Below, in pieces: positions 1 to 6,135 of a DNA stretch of 6,137 nucleotides. This DNA comes from Pseudaestuariivita sp. (GTDB taxonomy: Bacteria; Pseudomonadota; Alphaproteobacteria; Rhodobacterales; Rhodobacteraceae). Each line of letters opens with the position of its first letter. Within the stretch, counting starts at the first letter, position 1. The notes under the pieces are model-generated. The model ran no database searches. It saw only the letters and a program-made list of their open reading frames with translations, and was not told where the DNA came from. Made by a program: the position numbers and the translations under genes. The stretch spans positions 1 to 6,137 of the forward strand of contig JAHDCH010000167.1 in the NCBI GenBank assembly GCA_020629995.1. Direction: 5' to 3'.

Positions 1-1
1 C

Positions 2-697
2 ATGGACGTGGAATGGCGCATCACGCCGGGCTTGACCGGCTATCCCGAGGCTGTGGCCGAGATGGAGACGCGGGCAGCCGCCATCGCGGCGGGCACCGCG
101 CCCGAGCTGGTCTGGCTGGTCGAACACCCGCCGCTGTATACCGCAGGCACGTCGGCACGGGCCGAAGATCTGACCGATCCCGACAGATTTCCGGTGTATG
201 AGGCGGCGCGCGGCGGGCAATATACGTATCATGGGCCGGGTCAGCGAGTGGTTTACACGATGCTGAATGTTGGCGCGCGCGGGCGCGACGTGCGCTGTTT
301 CGTGCGGCAGCTCGAGCACTGGGTGATAGTCACGCTGGACAGGTTCAACATCGCCGGCGAAATCAGGCCGGGCCGCGTTGGCGTCTGGGTGCCGCGCCCG
401 GAAAAGCCCGGTCTGCCGGACGGAACCCCGCGCGAAGACAAGGTGGCCGCAATCGGCATCCGCCTGCGCAAATGGGTCAGCTTTCACGGACTGTCGATCA
501 ACGTCGAACCGGACCTGAGCCATTTCGGCGGGATCGTCCCTTGCGGCATCACCGGACATGGCGTCACGTCACTGGTCGATCTGGGGCTTCCCGTGACGAT
601 GGCGGATGTGGACGTGGCCTTGCGCCAGACATTCGACGATGTGTTTGCCGCTCCGGCCACCTGCGATGCGCCAGCCGCTGATCCTGTCAGCGATTGA
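2..697 (+). CDS. lipB: Octanoyltransferase LipB (lipoyl(octanoyl)-ACP:protein transferase)
   Basis: LipB moves the octanoyl group from octanoyl-ACP to the lipoyl-domain lysine of 2-oxoacid dehydrogenases and GcvH, the first step of endogenous lipoate synthesis in the cytoplasm. The 231-residue protein carries the family signatures: [14 protein letters not shown] at about 39-52, [12 protein letters not shown] at 70-81, the [17 protein letters not shown] block at 147-163 and VPCGI at 179-183. By comparison with E. coli LipB (Lys135, Cys169), the catalytic pair should be Lys147 and Cys181, and both are present. A loop at about 130-146, rich in Pro and Gly, precedes the lysine and makes the protein slightly longer than the E. 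coli one; I believe this is common in alphaproteobacteria. The ATG at base 2 gives a natural N-terminus, but the window starts one base earlier, so no ribosome binding site or upstream start can be judged. The last 11 bp overlap the tail of the opposite-strand small gene. Confidence 0.95.
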   Translation: MDVEWRITPGLTGYPEAVAEMETRAAAIAAGTAPELVWLVEHPPLYTAGTSARAEDLTDPDRFPVYEAARGGQYTYHGPGQRVVYTMLNVGARGRDVRCFVRQLEHWVIVTLDRFNIAGEIRPGRVGVWVPRPEKPGLPDGTPREDKVAAIGIRLRKWVSFHGLSINVEPDLSHFGGIVPCGITGHGVTSLVDLGLPVTMADVDVALRQTFDDVFAAPATCDAPAADPVSD

Positions 698-935
698 GGC
701 GCAGGGGCGGCTCGGCAAAGACATGGGCGGTGATCGTGTCGCGGGTCATACCGCGCGCGGCCAGCTGATCATCGCTGAGCAGGCGCAGCGCCTCGATCCG
801 CGCGGTGCGCGCGCGCAGCCGTGTTTGCGCAGGCGTCTCCAGCTGACGTTCGATCCAGTGCAACGCGCGATGCAGCGCGCCCAGGACAACGGAACGCTCT
901 GACGTGAACGGGGTGTTGCTTGTCATCATGGTCAT
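687..935 (-). CDS. Small DUF1127-like (YjiS-type) protein
   Basis: An 82-residue protein with no signal peptide or membrane segment. Its C-terminal half has the pattern of the DUF1127/YjiS family: a basic, Arg-rich helix at about 37-52, then [16 protein letters not shown] at 53-68, which resembles the family core (L-S-D-x-x-L-x-x-x-G-x-x-R-x-x-I). DUF1127 proteins are short, often present in several copies in Rhodobacteraceae, and in a few species act in RNA turnover or phosphate/carbon metabolism; the role of this copy cannot be inferred. The start is well supported: a strong GGGAGGAG Shine-Dalgarno (bases 941-948, - strand) lies 5 nt before the ATG at 935. The start reads ATG-ACC-ATG-ATG, so initiation could also occur 2 or 3 codons in. 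The gene converges on lipB with an 11-bp tail overlap and diverges from ctaD. The family call is from motif memory, and the second half of the motif (ARG instead of the usual D-I-G) is atypical. Confidence 0.7.
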   Translation of the reverse strand: MTMMTSNTPFTSERSVVLGALHRALHWIERQLETPAQTRLRARTARIEALRLLSDDQLAARGMTRDTITAHVFAEPPLRLNR

Positions 936-940
936 GGCAT

Positions 941-948
941 CTCCTCCC
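941..948 (-). promoter_or_regulatory. Strong ribosome binding site of the DUF1127-like gene
   Basis: Read on the - strand this is GGGAGGAG, a near-perfect anti-16S match ending 5 nt before the ATG at 935. It is the clearest evidence that this small - strand frame is a real, translated gene and not a shadow of a + strand frame. Confidence 0.75.
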
Positions 949-981
949 TTTCAGAGCAGTAGCATTTGATGTCTTAACGAT

Positions 982-1010
982 AGGCTAAGCGCGGCGGTTC
1001 CCTAGGTCAG
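982..1010 (-). promoter_or_regulatory. Candidate sigma-70 promoter for the DUF1127-like gene
   Basis: On the - strand, CTGACC (1005-1010) is followed after 17 nt by TAGCCT (982-987). This is 4/6 and 3/6 agreement with the -35 and -10 consensus at ideal spacing, about 47 bp upstream of the start codon. The -10 overlaps a near-match to a CtrA site (973-988), which would be a logical place for control. This is a weak prediction from pattern only. Confidence 0.25.
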
Positions 1011-1087
1011 GTTTTCCCAACTTAGCGTGAGGCACCGTGATCGGGCCGTGCGCGCCCCGAACCGCCCCCCTGCGGCAAAGTCGTACA

Positions 1088-1116
1088 TTGCAGCATGCAT
1101 CTGCACACAGTAGAAG
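1088..1116 (+). promoter_or_regulatory. Candidate sigma-70 promoter for ctaD
   Basis: TTGCAG (1088-1093) and TAGAAG (1111-1116) are separated by 17 nt. Transcription would begin near 1123 and give a leader of about 58 nt containing the stem-loop at 1132-1153 and the ribosome binding site. The 245-bp region 936-1180 contains no credible gene; frames running through it are extensions of, or antisense to, ctaD. Other -35/-10 pairings are possible, so this is only a candidate. Confidence 0.35.
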
Positions 1117-1131
1117 GCCGAATATACCTGA

Positions 1132-1153
1132 GGGGCGCAGTGCGACTCGCCCC
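1132..1153 (+). promoter_or_regulatory. Stem-loop in the probable ctaD 5' leader
   Basis: GGGGCG (1132-1137) pairs perfectly with CGCCCC (1148-1153). Inside the loop AGT (1139-1141) pairs with ACT (1145-1147), leaving a single bulged C at 1138 and a GCG triloop. The hairpin ends 14 nt before the GAGGGAG ribosome binding site (1168-1174). It has no following T-run, so it is not a terminator. It could stabilise the mRNA 5' end or be a protein or RNA contact site; the pairing is seen, the function is unknown. Confidence 0.4.
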
Positions 1154-1180
1154 CTGTCGCCAGAAACGAGGGAGTGCCAA

Positions 1181-2839
1181 ATGGCAGACGCCGCCATTCA
1201 CGGACACGAGCACGAGGATCAGCGAGGGTTCTTTACCCGCTGGTTCATGTCCACAAACCACAAAGATATCGGGATCCTGTACCTGATCGTGTCGGCCCTG
1301 ATGGGCTTTGTCTCGGTCGCGTTCACGGTCTACATGCGCCTCGAGCTGATGGAGCCGGGCGTGCAATACATGTGCATGGAAGGCTTTGCCGCCGATCCCT
1401 GTACGCCAAATGGCCACATCTGGAATGTGATGATCACCGGTCACGGCATCCTGATGATGTTCTTTGTCGTGATTCCGGCCCTGTTCGGCGGGTTCGGCAA
1501 TTATTTCATGCCGCTCCAGATCGGTGCGCCGGACATGGCGTTTCCGCGGATGAACAACCTGTCGTTCTGGCTCTATGTCGCAGGCTCGACGCTGGCGGTC
1601 TGCTCGGTCTTTGCGCCGGGTGGCAACGATCAGGCCGGATCGGGCGTCGGCTGGGTCCTGTACCCGCCGCTGTCGACGAACGAAGGCGGCATGTCGATGG
1701 ATCTGGCGATCTTTGCGGTGCACGTCTCGGGCGCCTCGTCGATCCTGGGTGCGATCAACATGATCACCACGTTCCTGAACATGCGCGCACCGGGCATGAC
1801 CCTGTTCAAGGTTCCGCTGTTCTCATGGTCGATCTTTGTGACCGCCTGGCTCATCCTGCTCGCCTTGCCCGTTCTGGCCGGCGCGATCACGATGCTGCTG
1901 ACCGACCGCAACTTTGGCACGACGTTCTTTGACCCGGCTGGCGGTGGGGACCCGATCCTGTACCAGCACATCCTGTGGTTCTTTGGTCACCCCGAAGTGT
2001 ACATCATCATCCTGCCCGGCTTTGGCATCATCAGCCACGTGATCGCGACCTTCTCGCGCAAGCCCGTGTTTGGCTATCTGCCGATGGTCTGGGCGATCAT
2101 CGCGATCGGCGCTCTGGGCTTTGTCGTCTGGGCGCACCACATGTACACGGTGGGCATGTCGCTGACGCAGCAGTCGTACTTCATGCTGGCCACCATGGTC
2201 ATCGCGGTGCCGACGGGTGTTAAAGTGTTCAGCTGGATCGCCACCATGTGGGGCGGGTCGGTCGAGTTCAAAACGCCGATGCTCTGGGCTCTGGGCTTTC
2301 TGTTCCTGTTCACCCTGGGCGGCGTGACCGGCATCGTCCTGTCGCAGGCCGGCATCGACCGCGTCTATCACGACACCTACTACGTCGTGGCGCACTTCCA
2401 CTACGTGATGTCCCTGGGTGCGGTGTTCGCGATCTTTGCGGGGATCTACTTCTACTTCCCCAAGATGACCGGCCGCATGTATTCGGAATTCTGGGGCAAG
2501 CTGCACTTCTGGTCGATGTTCCTCGGGGCCAACCTGACCTTCTTCCCCCAGCACTTCCTGGGCCGTCAGGGCATGCCGCGCCGCTACATCGACTATCCCG
2601 AGCAGTTCGCTCTGTGGAACTATGTGTCGAGCTGGGGTGCGTTCATCTCGTTCGCGTCGTTCGTGATGTTCTTTGGCATCATGGCCTATGCGCTGGTGTA
2701 CGGGCGCCGCGTGACCGAGGCGAACCCGTGGAACGAATATGCCGACACGCTTGAGTGGACGCTGCCGTCGCCCCCGCCCGAACACACGTTCGAAATCCTG
2801 CCCAAGCAGGAAGACTGGGACAAAGGCCGCGCGCACTAA
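1181..2839 (+). CDS. ctaD: Cytochrome c oxidase subunit I, aa3-type (CtaD/CoxA)
   Basis: This is the catalytic subunit of the haem-copper terminal oxidase (EC 7.1.1.9) in the cytoplasmic membrane: it reduces O2 to water with electrons from cytochrome c and pumps protons. The 552-residue protein has the 12-helix family layout. Every key residue is present, 6 positions below Paracoccus denitrificans numbering: haem a ligands His88 and His407; haem a3 ligand His405; CuB ligands His270, His319 and His320; Tyr274, crosslinked to His270 in the family (motif HPEVY); D-channel Asp118 and Glu272; K-channel Lys348. It therefore belongs to the A1 type. The C-terminal [17 protein letters not shown] also matches the alphaproteobacterial form. 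An open frame reaches back to 1037, but ATG 1181 is preferred: GAGGGAG lies 6 nt upstream and MADAA matches the known N-terminus. It stands apart from ctaC/ctaB/ctaE, as in Paracoccus. Strong codon bias suggests high expression. A strong terminator follows. Confidence 0.98.
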   Translation: MADAAIHGHEHEDQRGFFTRWFMSTNHKDIGILYLIVSALMGFVSVAFTVYMRLELMEPGVQYMCMEGFAADPCTPNGHIWNVMITGHGILMMFFVVIPALFGGFGNYFMPLQIGAPDMAFPRMNNLSFWLYVAGSTLAVCSVFAPGGNDQAGSGVGWVLYPPLSTNEGGMSMDLAIFAVHVSGASSILGAINMITTFLNMRAPGMTLFKVPLFSWSIFVTAWLILLALPVLAGAITMLLTDRNFGTTFFDPAGGGDPILYQHILWFFGHPEVYIIILPGFGIISHVIATFSRKPVFGYLPMVWAIIAIGALGFVVWAHHMYTVGMSLTQQSYFMLATMVIAVPTGVKVFSWIATMWGGSVEFKTPMLWALGFLFLFTLGGVTGIVLSQAGIDRVYHDTYYVVAHFHYVMSLGAVFAIFAGIYFYFPKMTGRMYSEFWGKLHFWSMFLGANLTFFPQHFLGRQGMPRRYIDYPEQFALWNYVSSWGAFISFASFVMFFGIMAYALVYGRRVTEANPWNEYADTLEWTLPSPPPEHTFEILPKQEDWDKGRAH

Positions 2840-2864
2840 GCCTCACGCGCCTTTCGAAAGATCC

Positions 2865-2898
2865 AAAGCGGCCCTCCGAAGCCTCGGGGGGCCGTTTT
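2865..2898 (+). terminator. Rho-independent terminator of ctaD
   Basis: CGGCCCTCCGA (2869-2879) pairs with TCGGGGGGCCG (2884-2894) around a 4-nt AGCC loop; the only non-Watson-Crick position is one G-U. The right arm runs into TTTT (2895-2898), which can also pair with AAAG just before the left arm. It begins 26 bp after the ctaD stop codon and should separate ctaD from the downstream DUF2244 unit. Confidence 0.88.
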
Positions 2899-2929
2899 GC
2901 ATTTCCGAGGTCCTGCGGCAGATGGCCTC

Positions 2930-2958
2930 TTTTGCCCATCAAGCGAGAGGTTTATCCT
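2930..2958 (+). promoter_or_regulatory. Weak candidate promoter for the DUF2244 gene
   Basis: After the ctaD terminator the downstream gene needs its own promoter. TTTATCCT at 2951-2958 is a plausible -10 (TATCCT at 2953-2958), with a T-rich TTTTGC (2930-2935) 17 nt upstream as a poor -35. Transcription would then start at or within a few bases of the ATG at 2965, implying a leaderless mRNA. Consensus agreement is low. Confidence 0.25.
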
Positions 2959-2964
2959 GCGCCC

Positions 2965-3465
2965 ATGCCGTACCAATGGTCAGATAACGCCGACTCGGGC
3001 GGGGGCACGCAGCGCCTGACGCTTTGGCCCCACCGGTCGCTGCCGCGCGCTGGGTTTGCGGCGGTCATCCTTGGATGTTTCACCGCGATCACTTTGCCGC
3101 TCTACGGGCTTTTGGGCACCGTCTTGTTGTGGGGTATGCTGCCGTTTGTGCTGATGGCCGTGGCCGCGCTGTGGTGGGGGCTCGAGGCAAGCTACAAATC
3201 CGGCGACATCGAGGAAAACCTGGTGCTTGCCCCGACCGATTTGCACCTTGTGCGCCGCAATCCCGGCGGAGACACGCAGGAATGGCACTGCAACGCCTAC
3301 TGGGCGCGGGCCACGCTGCACGCCAAGGGCGGGCCAGTTCCCAATTATGTCACCCTGTCCGGCAATGGGCGCGAGGTCGAGATCGGTGCCTTTCTGTCCG
3401 AGGACGAGCGCAAGGCGCTGTATGACGATCTCAGCCGCAGGCTGGCCGGGCGCATGGCCCCGTGA
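2965..3465 (+). CDS. DUF2244 family membrane protein
   Basis: A 166-residue protein whose pattern matches the DUF2244 family of small integral membrane proteins common in alphaproteobacteria; no biochemical function is established as far as I know. It opens with a short cytoplasmic stretch and the conserved LTLWPHRSLPRAGF (18-31). Two adjacent membrane helices follow at about 31-50 and 53-73, then a soluble C-terminal domain of about 90 residues. That domain ends in the family's most conserved stretch, GGPVPNYVTLSGNGREVEIG (122-141), plus FLSEDERKAL (143-152). The frame is open further upstream into ctaD and its terminator, but MPYQW is the usual family beginning, so ATG 2965 is chosen. GAGAGG (2945-2950) lies 14 nt upstream, too far for a typical ribosome binding site, so a leaderless start is possible. 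The stop overlaps or abuts the start of the next gene, suggesting a two-gene operon. Confidence 0.88.
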   Translation: MPYQWSDNADSGGGTQRLTLWPHRSLPRAGFAAVILGCFTAITLPLYGLLGTVLLWGMLPFVLMAVAALWWGLEASYKSGDIEENLVLAPTDLHLVRRNPGGDTQEWHCNAYWARATLHAKGGPVPNYVTLSGNGREVEIGAFLSEDERKALYDDLSRRLAGRMAP

Positions 3466-3467
3466 CC

Positions 3468-4403
3468 ATGGCGCAGAACTCGCAAGCCCCCGCGCCGTCC
3501 AAATGGCACCGCCGGATCATGTCTGCCGCACCCTTTGTGGCATCACGGCTGGTTACGCCAACAGCGTCAGAGCGTGCCGCCCTGGCCTTGCGCGCTGCTG
3601 CCCCTGCCATGCGCCCCGCGACCGAGGTGGTGTTCCTGCTGCCGCTTGTCGGCCGCCACCACGTCAGCGACTGGAGCGCCGTCTCAGCGCGGCTGAACGC
3701 CACTCTGGACAGCTTTGTGGCGCAGGTGGACGGGCGCTGGCGGGCGGTGATCTGCGGGCAGGATGCGCCCGAGCACCTGCCCGACGATCCCCGTATCAGC
3801 TTCCTGCCCTTTGCCACGCCGGTCGATGGCAATGACAAATGGGCCAAGCTGGCCGAACTGACGCGGCCTGGCGCGCCGCATCTTGCAGGTCCGTGTTACG
3901 CGATGACCTTTGACGCCGACGACATCGCGCATCCTCTGCTTGTGGGCGAGATGGTGCAAACCGCCGCGCCGGGCGGGTATCTGGTCGAGCGTGGCTATGT
4001 GTGGAACGCGGGCACCGGTGAGGTCGGCGCAGCGCGTCCGCAATCCCTGGCCGAGCCGGGCGCCAAGGCCTTCTGGAAACTGTGCGGATCCTGCGCCGCG
4101 CTGCGCATTGATCCCGGCACCGGCCCCGAAGGCCCGGCCCTATTGGCCGCGATGAGCGCGCACGAGCACCGTATGTTCCCGTATCTCGCGCGGCTGGCAG
4201 GTCAGGCGCTGACGCCCCTGAACGAGGCGTCGGTGCTGTATGTGCTGAACCACGGCGAGAACTTTGGCGCGCGGCGCGGGCGCATCAGCTTCAAGGCGCG
4301 CTATGTCTCGCGCTTTCCGGTGCCAGCGTCGCAAATGCCTGCGTTGCGGGCGGCTTTTCCGCCAATCGCAGCACCTCGGGTCAGCCCGACAGGCGCGCCT
4401 TGA
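3468..4403 (+). CDS. Putative glycosyltransferase (GT-A / family 2-like), function unknown
   Basis: A 311-residue protein if it starts at ATG 3468 (313 from GTG 3462, whose GTGA would overlap the preceding TGA). Neither start has a clear ribosome binding site, so translation is probably coupled to the DUF2244 gene. No signal peptide or convincing membrane helix is seen. Counting from GTG, the N-terminal 50 residues are Ala-rich. EVVFLLPLVGR (55-65) looks like the first strand of a GT-A fold. It is followed by LDSFVAQVDGRWRAVICG (82-99), which resembles the family 2 pattern of a stretch of helix before a strand. KWAKL lies at 126-130, and MTFDADDI (148-155) supplies a DxD-type metal/nucleotide-sugar motif at 151-153. 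C-terminal features are YVLNHGENFG (260-269) and a basic tail, RRGRISFKARYVSR. I infer a glycosyltransferase of unknown acceptor; a degenerate or non-catalytic relative is possible. The last 23 bp overlap the tail of yqeY. Confidence 0.75.
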   Translation: MAQNSQAPAPSKWHRRIMSAAPFVASRLVTPTASERAALALRAAAPAMRPATEVVFLLPLVGRHHVSDWSAVSARLNATLDSFVAQVDGRWRAVICGQDAPEHLPDDPRISFLPFATPVDGNDKWAKLAELTRPGAPHLAGPCYAMTFDADDIAHPLLVGEMVQTAAPGGYLVERGYVWNAGTGEVGAARPQSLAEPGAKAFWKLCGSCAALRIDPGTGPEGPALLAAMSAHEHRMFPYLARLAGQALTPLNEASVLYVLNHGENFGARRGRISFKARYVSRFPVPASQMPALRAAFPPIAAPRVSPTGAP

Positions 4404-4845
4404 TCATCGGGCCCACCGCGCCAAAGTCCATCTGACCGGTGTACTTGCCCTTCAGCACGCCCATCACGCGGCCCATGTCGCGGATCGAGCTTGCGCCCAC
4501 CTCTTCAAGCGCTTCGGTGATCGCGGCTTCGGTTTCGGCCTCGTCCAGCTGTTTGGGCAGGAATTCCTCGACCACGGTGATCTCGGACAATTCCTGCTCG
4601 GCCAGGTCCAGGCGTCCGCCCTCTTCATAGGCGCGCGCGCTTTCCTGGCGCTGTTTGACCATCTTGCCCAGAATGGCAAGCACGTCGCCCTCGCCGACGC
4701 CGTCATCGTTGCCTTCGGCGCGGGCCGCGATGTCGCGGTCCTTGATCGCAGCCATGATCAGGCGCAGCGTGCCAAGGCGGCCCGCGTCCTTGTCCTTCAT
4801 CGCCTGTTTCAGCGCCTTGTTCAGCCTTGTCCGCAGATCGCTCAT
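4381..4845 (-). CDS. yqeY: GatB/YqeY domain protein
   Basis: A 154-residue cytoplasmic protein of the GatB/YqeY family, close to the usual length of about 150. The domain is related to the C-terminal tail of GatB, the tRNA-binding part of the Asp-tRNA(Asn)/Glu-tRNA(Gln) amidotransferase, but stand-alone YqeY has no settled function. Family blocks are seen in order: LNKALKQAMKDKD (8-20), LGTLRLIMAAIKDRDI (24-39), KMVKQRQES..AY (61-73), EEFLPKQL (93-100) and IRDMGRVMGVLKGKY (121-135). Residues 1-120 are rich in charged helices, with the helical-bundle character of the family. The start at 4845 is preceded on the - strand by a GGGG-type ribosome binding site (4851-4854). It diverges from carA with 144 bp between them, and its tail runs 23 bp into the end of the glycosyltransferase-like gene on the other strand. 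The linkage of yqeY to carA is, to my knowledge, common in Rhodobacteraceae. Confidence 0.93.
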   Translation of the reverse strand: MSDLRTRLNKALKQAMKDKDAGRLGTLRLIMAAIKDRDIAARAEGNDDGVGEGDVLAILGKMVKQRQESARAYEEGGRLDLAEQELSEITVVEEFLPKQLDEAETEAAITEALEEVGASSIRDMGRVMGVLKGKYTGQMDFGAVGPMIKARLSG

Positions 4846-4879
4846 CGGTCATCCCCTACCGGCGTGTGTGAGGCGGCCT

Positions 4880-4907
4880 GTCTAACGGCGCGTCTGCCAC
4901 AAGACAA
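4880..4907 (-). promoter_or_regulatory. Candidate sigma-70 promoter for yqeY
   Basis: On the - strand TTGTCT (4902-4907) and TTAGAC (4880-4885) are 16 nt apart, placing the transcription start about 28 nt upstream of the yqeY ATG. Matches to consensus are 4/6 (-35) and moderate for the -10. It does not overlap the carA promoter on the other strand, which begins at 4921. Confidence 0.4.
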
Positions 4908-4920
4908 GCGCTGCGCGCCC

Positions 4921-4949
4921 TTGACGCCCCGGCGTGGCTTCCGTATCCC
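4921..4949 (+). promoter_or_regulatory. Probable sigma-70 promoter for carA
   Basis: TTGACG (4921-4926, 5/6 match to the -35) is followed after exactly 17 nt by TATCCC (4944-4949). Transcription would start near 4956, giving a leader of only about 34 nt. That is too short for a classical attenuator or a large riboswitch, so any pyrimidine or arginine control would have to act on initiation. This is the best promoter match in the window. Confidence 0.55.
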
Positions 4950-4989
4950 ACCGCCAATTTGCCAGCACATCCCAGCTTCGGAGCCGATC

Positions 4990-6135
4990 ATGCCGCATCG
5001 CACGCCCCGCCCCACCGCCTGCCTCGCCCTGGCAGACGGCACGTTGTTCTACGGTCAGGGGTTCGGTGCCACCGGCATGCGCACGGCCGAGCTGTGTTTC
5101 AACACCGCCATGACCGGCTATCAGGAGATCATGACCGATCCCTCGTACGCCGGGCAGATCGTCACCTTTACCTTCCCGCATATCGGCAATGTCGGCGTGA
5201 ACCCCGACGATGATGAAACCGGCGATCCGGTGGCCGAGGGCATGGTCGTCAAATGGTCCCCGACCGAGCCATCCAACTGGCGCGCAGCCGAGGACCTGTC
5301 AGGCTGGCTTGCCCGGCGCGGCCGGGTCGCCATCGGAGGGATCGACACGCGCCGCCTCACGCGGGCGATCCGTCAGGCCGGCGCTCCGCACGTGGCCTTG
5401 GCGCATGATCCCGAAGGCACGTTCGATGCCGAGGCGCTGGTGGCCGCCGCCCGCGCCTTCCCCGGCCTTGAAGGGCTGGACCTGGCTAAGGACGTGACCT
5501 GCACCCAAAGCTATGCGTGGAACGAAACCCGCTGGGCCTGGCCGGATGGGTTTGGCACGCAAACTGAGGCAAAGCACAAGGTGGTCGCCGTCGATTTCGG
5601 CGCCAAGCGCAACATCCTGCGTTGCCTCGCCTCGGCGGGCTGCGACGTCACCGTCCTGCCCGCCACCGCCACCGCCCAAGAGGTTCTGGCCCACAATCCC
5701 GACGGCGTGTTCCTGTCGAACGGTCCGGGCGATCCGGCGGCGACCGGCGCCTATGCAGTGCCGATGATCCAGGGCGTTCTGGAGAAAGACCTTCCGGTTT
5801 TCGGCATCTGCCTTGGTCACCAGATGCTCGCTCTCGCGCTGGGGGGCAAGACGGTCAAGATGAACCACGGCCACCACGGCGCGAACCACCCGGTCAAGGA
5901 TCTCGAGACCGGCAAGGTCGAGATCACGTCAATGAACCACGGTTTTGCGGTCGATGCCCAATCACTGCCCGGCGGCGTGATTGAAACGCACCGCTCGCTG
6001 TTTGACGGGTCGAATTGCGGGATCCGCATGGAAGGCCGCCCGGTCTTTTCCGTGCAGCACCACCCCGAGGCAAGCCCCGGCCCGCAGGACAGTTTTTACC
6101 TTTTCGAAAGGTTTGCGGCCTCCATGGCCGGCTGA
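4990..6135 (+). CDS. carA: Carbamoyl-phosphate synthase, small (glutaminase) subunit
   Basis: CarA hydrolyses glutamine and channels ammonia to CarB, which makes carbamoyl phosphate for pyrimidine and arginine synthesis (EC 6.3.5.5) in the cytoplasm. The 381-residue length is normal. The N-terminal CPSase domain occupies about 8-140, with LADGTLFYGQGFGA (14-27), ELCFNTAMTGYQEIMTDPSY (34-53) and GGIDTRRLTRAIR (116-128). The class I glutamine amidotransferase domain spans about 196-377: FLSNGPGDP at 241-249, FGICLGHQ at 271-278 with the nucleophile Cys274, HGHHGANHPVK at 293-303 and SVQHHPEASPGP at 354-365 with His358 and Glu360. These equal E. coli Cys269, His353 and Glu355 with a constant shift of 5, so the triad is complete. 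The frame stays open back to 4264, antisense to yqeY, but ATG 4990 is preferred: GGAG (4980-4983) sits 6 nt upstream and a promoter lies just before it. carB is not in the window, which ends 2 bp after the stop. Confidence 0.98.
   Translation: MPHRTPRPTACLALADGTLFYGQGFGATGMRTAELCFNTAMTGYQEIMTDPSYAGQIVTFTFPHIGNVGVNPDDDETGDPVAEGMVVKWSPTEPSNWRAAEDLSGWLARRGRVAIGGIDTRRLTRAIRQAGAPHVALAHDPEGTFDAEALVAAARAFPGLEGLDLAKDVTCTQSYAWNETRWAWPDGFGTQTEAKHKVVAVDFGAKRNILRCLASAGCDVTVLPATATAQEVLAHNPDGVFLSNGPGDPAATGAYAVPMIQGVLEKDLPVFGICLGHQMLALALGGKTVKMNHGHHGANHPVKDLETGKVEITSMNHGFAVDAQSLPGGVIETHRSLFDGSNCGIRMEGRPVFSVQHHPEASPGPQDSFYLFERFAASMAG

Noticed and set aside
606..902. A 98-codon + strand frame bridging the lipB end and the DUF1127-like gene
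   Set aside because: It has low-complexity Arg/Pro/Gln-rich composition and no ribosome binding site, and lies antisense to a - strand gene with a strong ribosome binding site and a family-like motif.
961..980. FNR/Anr-type half-site TTGAT in the ctaD upstream region
   Set aside because: The second half (expected ATCAA after 4 nt) reads TAACG, so there is no two-fold symmetric site.
1037..1180. N-terminal extension of CtaD to ATG 1037 (48 extra residues)
   Set aside because: The extension is Arg/Pro-rich and not part of the family N-terminus. ATG 1181 has a good ribosome binding site and the expected MADAA start.
1022..1723. A 233-codon - strand frame covering the ctaD leader and its first third
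   Set aside because: Same antisense composition (His/Arg/Asp-rich), no family motifs and no ribosome binding site reason to prefer it; it lies opposite a certain gene.
1823..2836. A 337-codon open frame on the - strand opposite ctaD
   Set aside because: It is rich in His, Arg, Asp and Gln with no recognisable domain, which is the typical composition of the antisense of a GC-rich, membrane-protein gene. CtaD on the + strand is unambiguous.
4349..4363. GGCGG-CTTTT-CCGCC hairpin as a terminator for the glycosyltransferase-like gene or yqeY
   Set aside because: Only a 5-bp stem, located inside coding sequence before the stop codon, and with no T-run following it on either strand.
4264..4989. 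A 242-codon upstream extension of the carA frame, suggesting a fusion protein
   Set aside because: The extension is antisense to yqeY and overlaps the end of the glycosyltransferase-like gene. It shows no domain, and carA has its own promoter, ribosome binding site and normal N-terminus at 4990.
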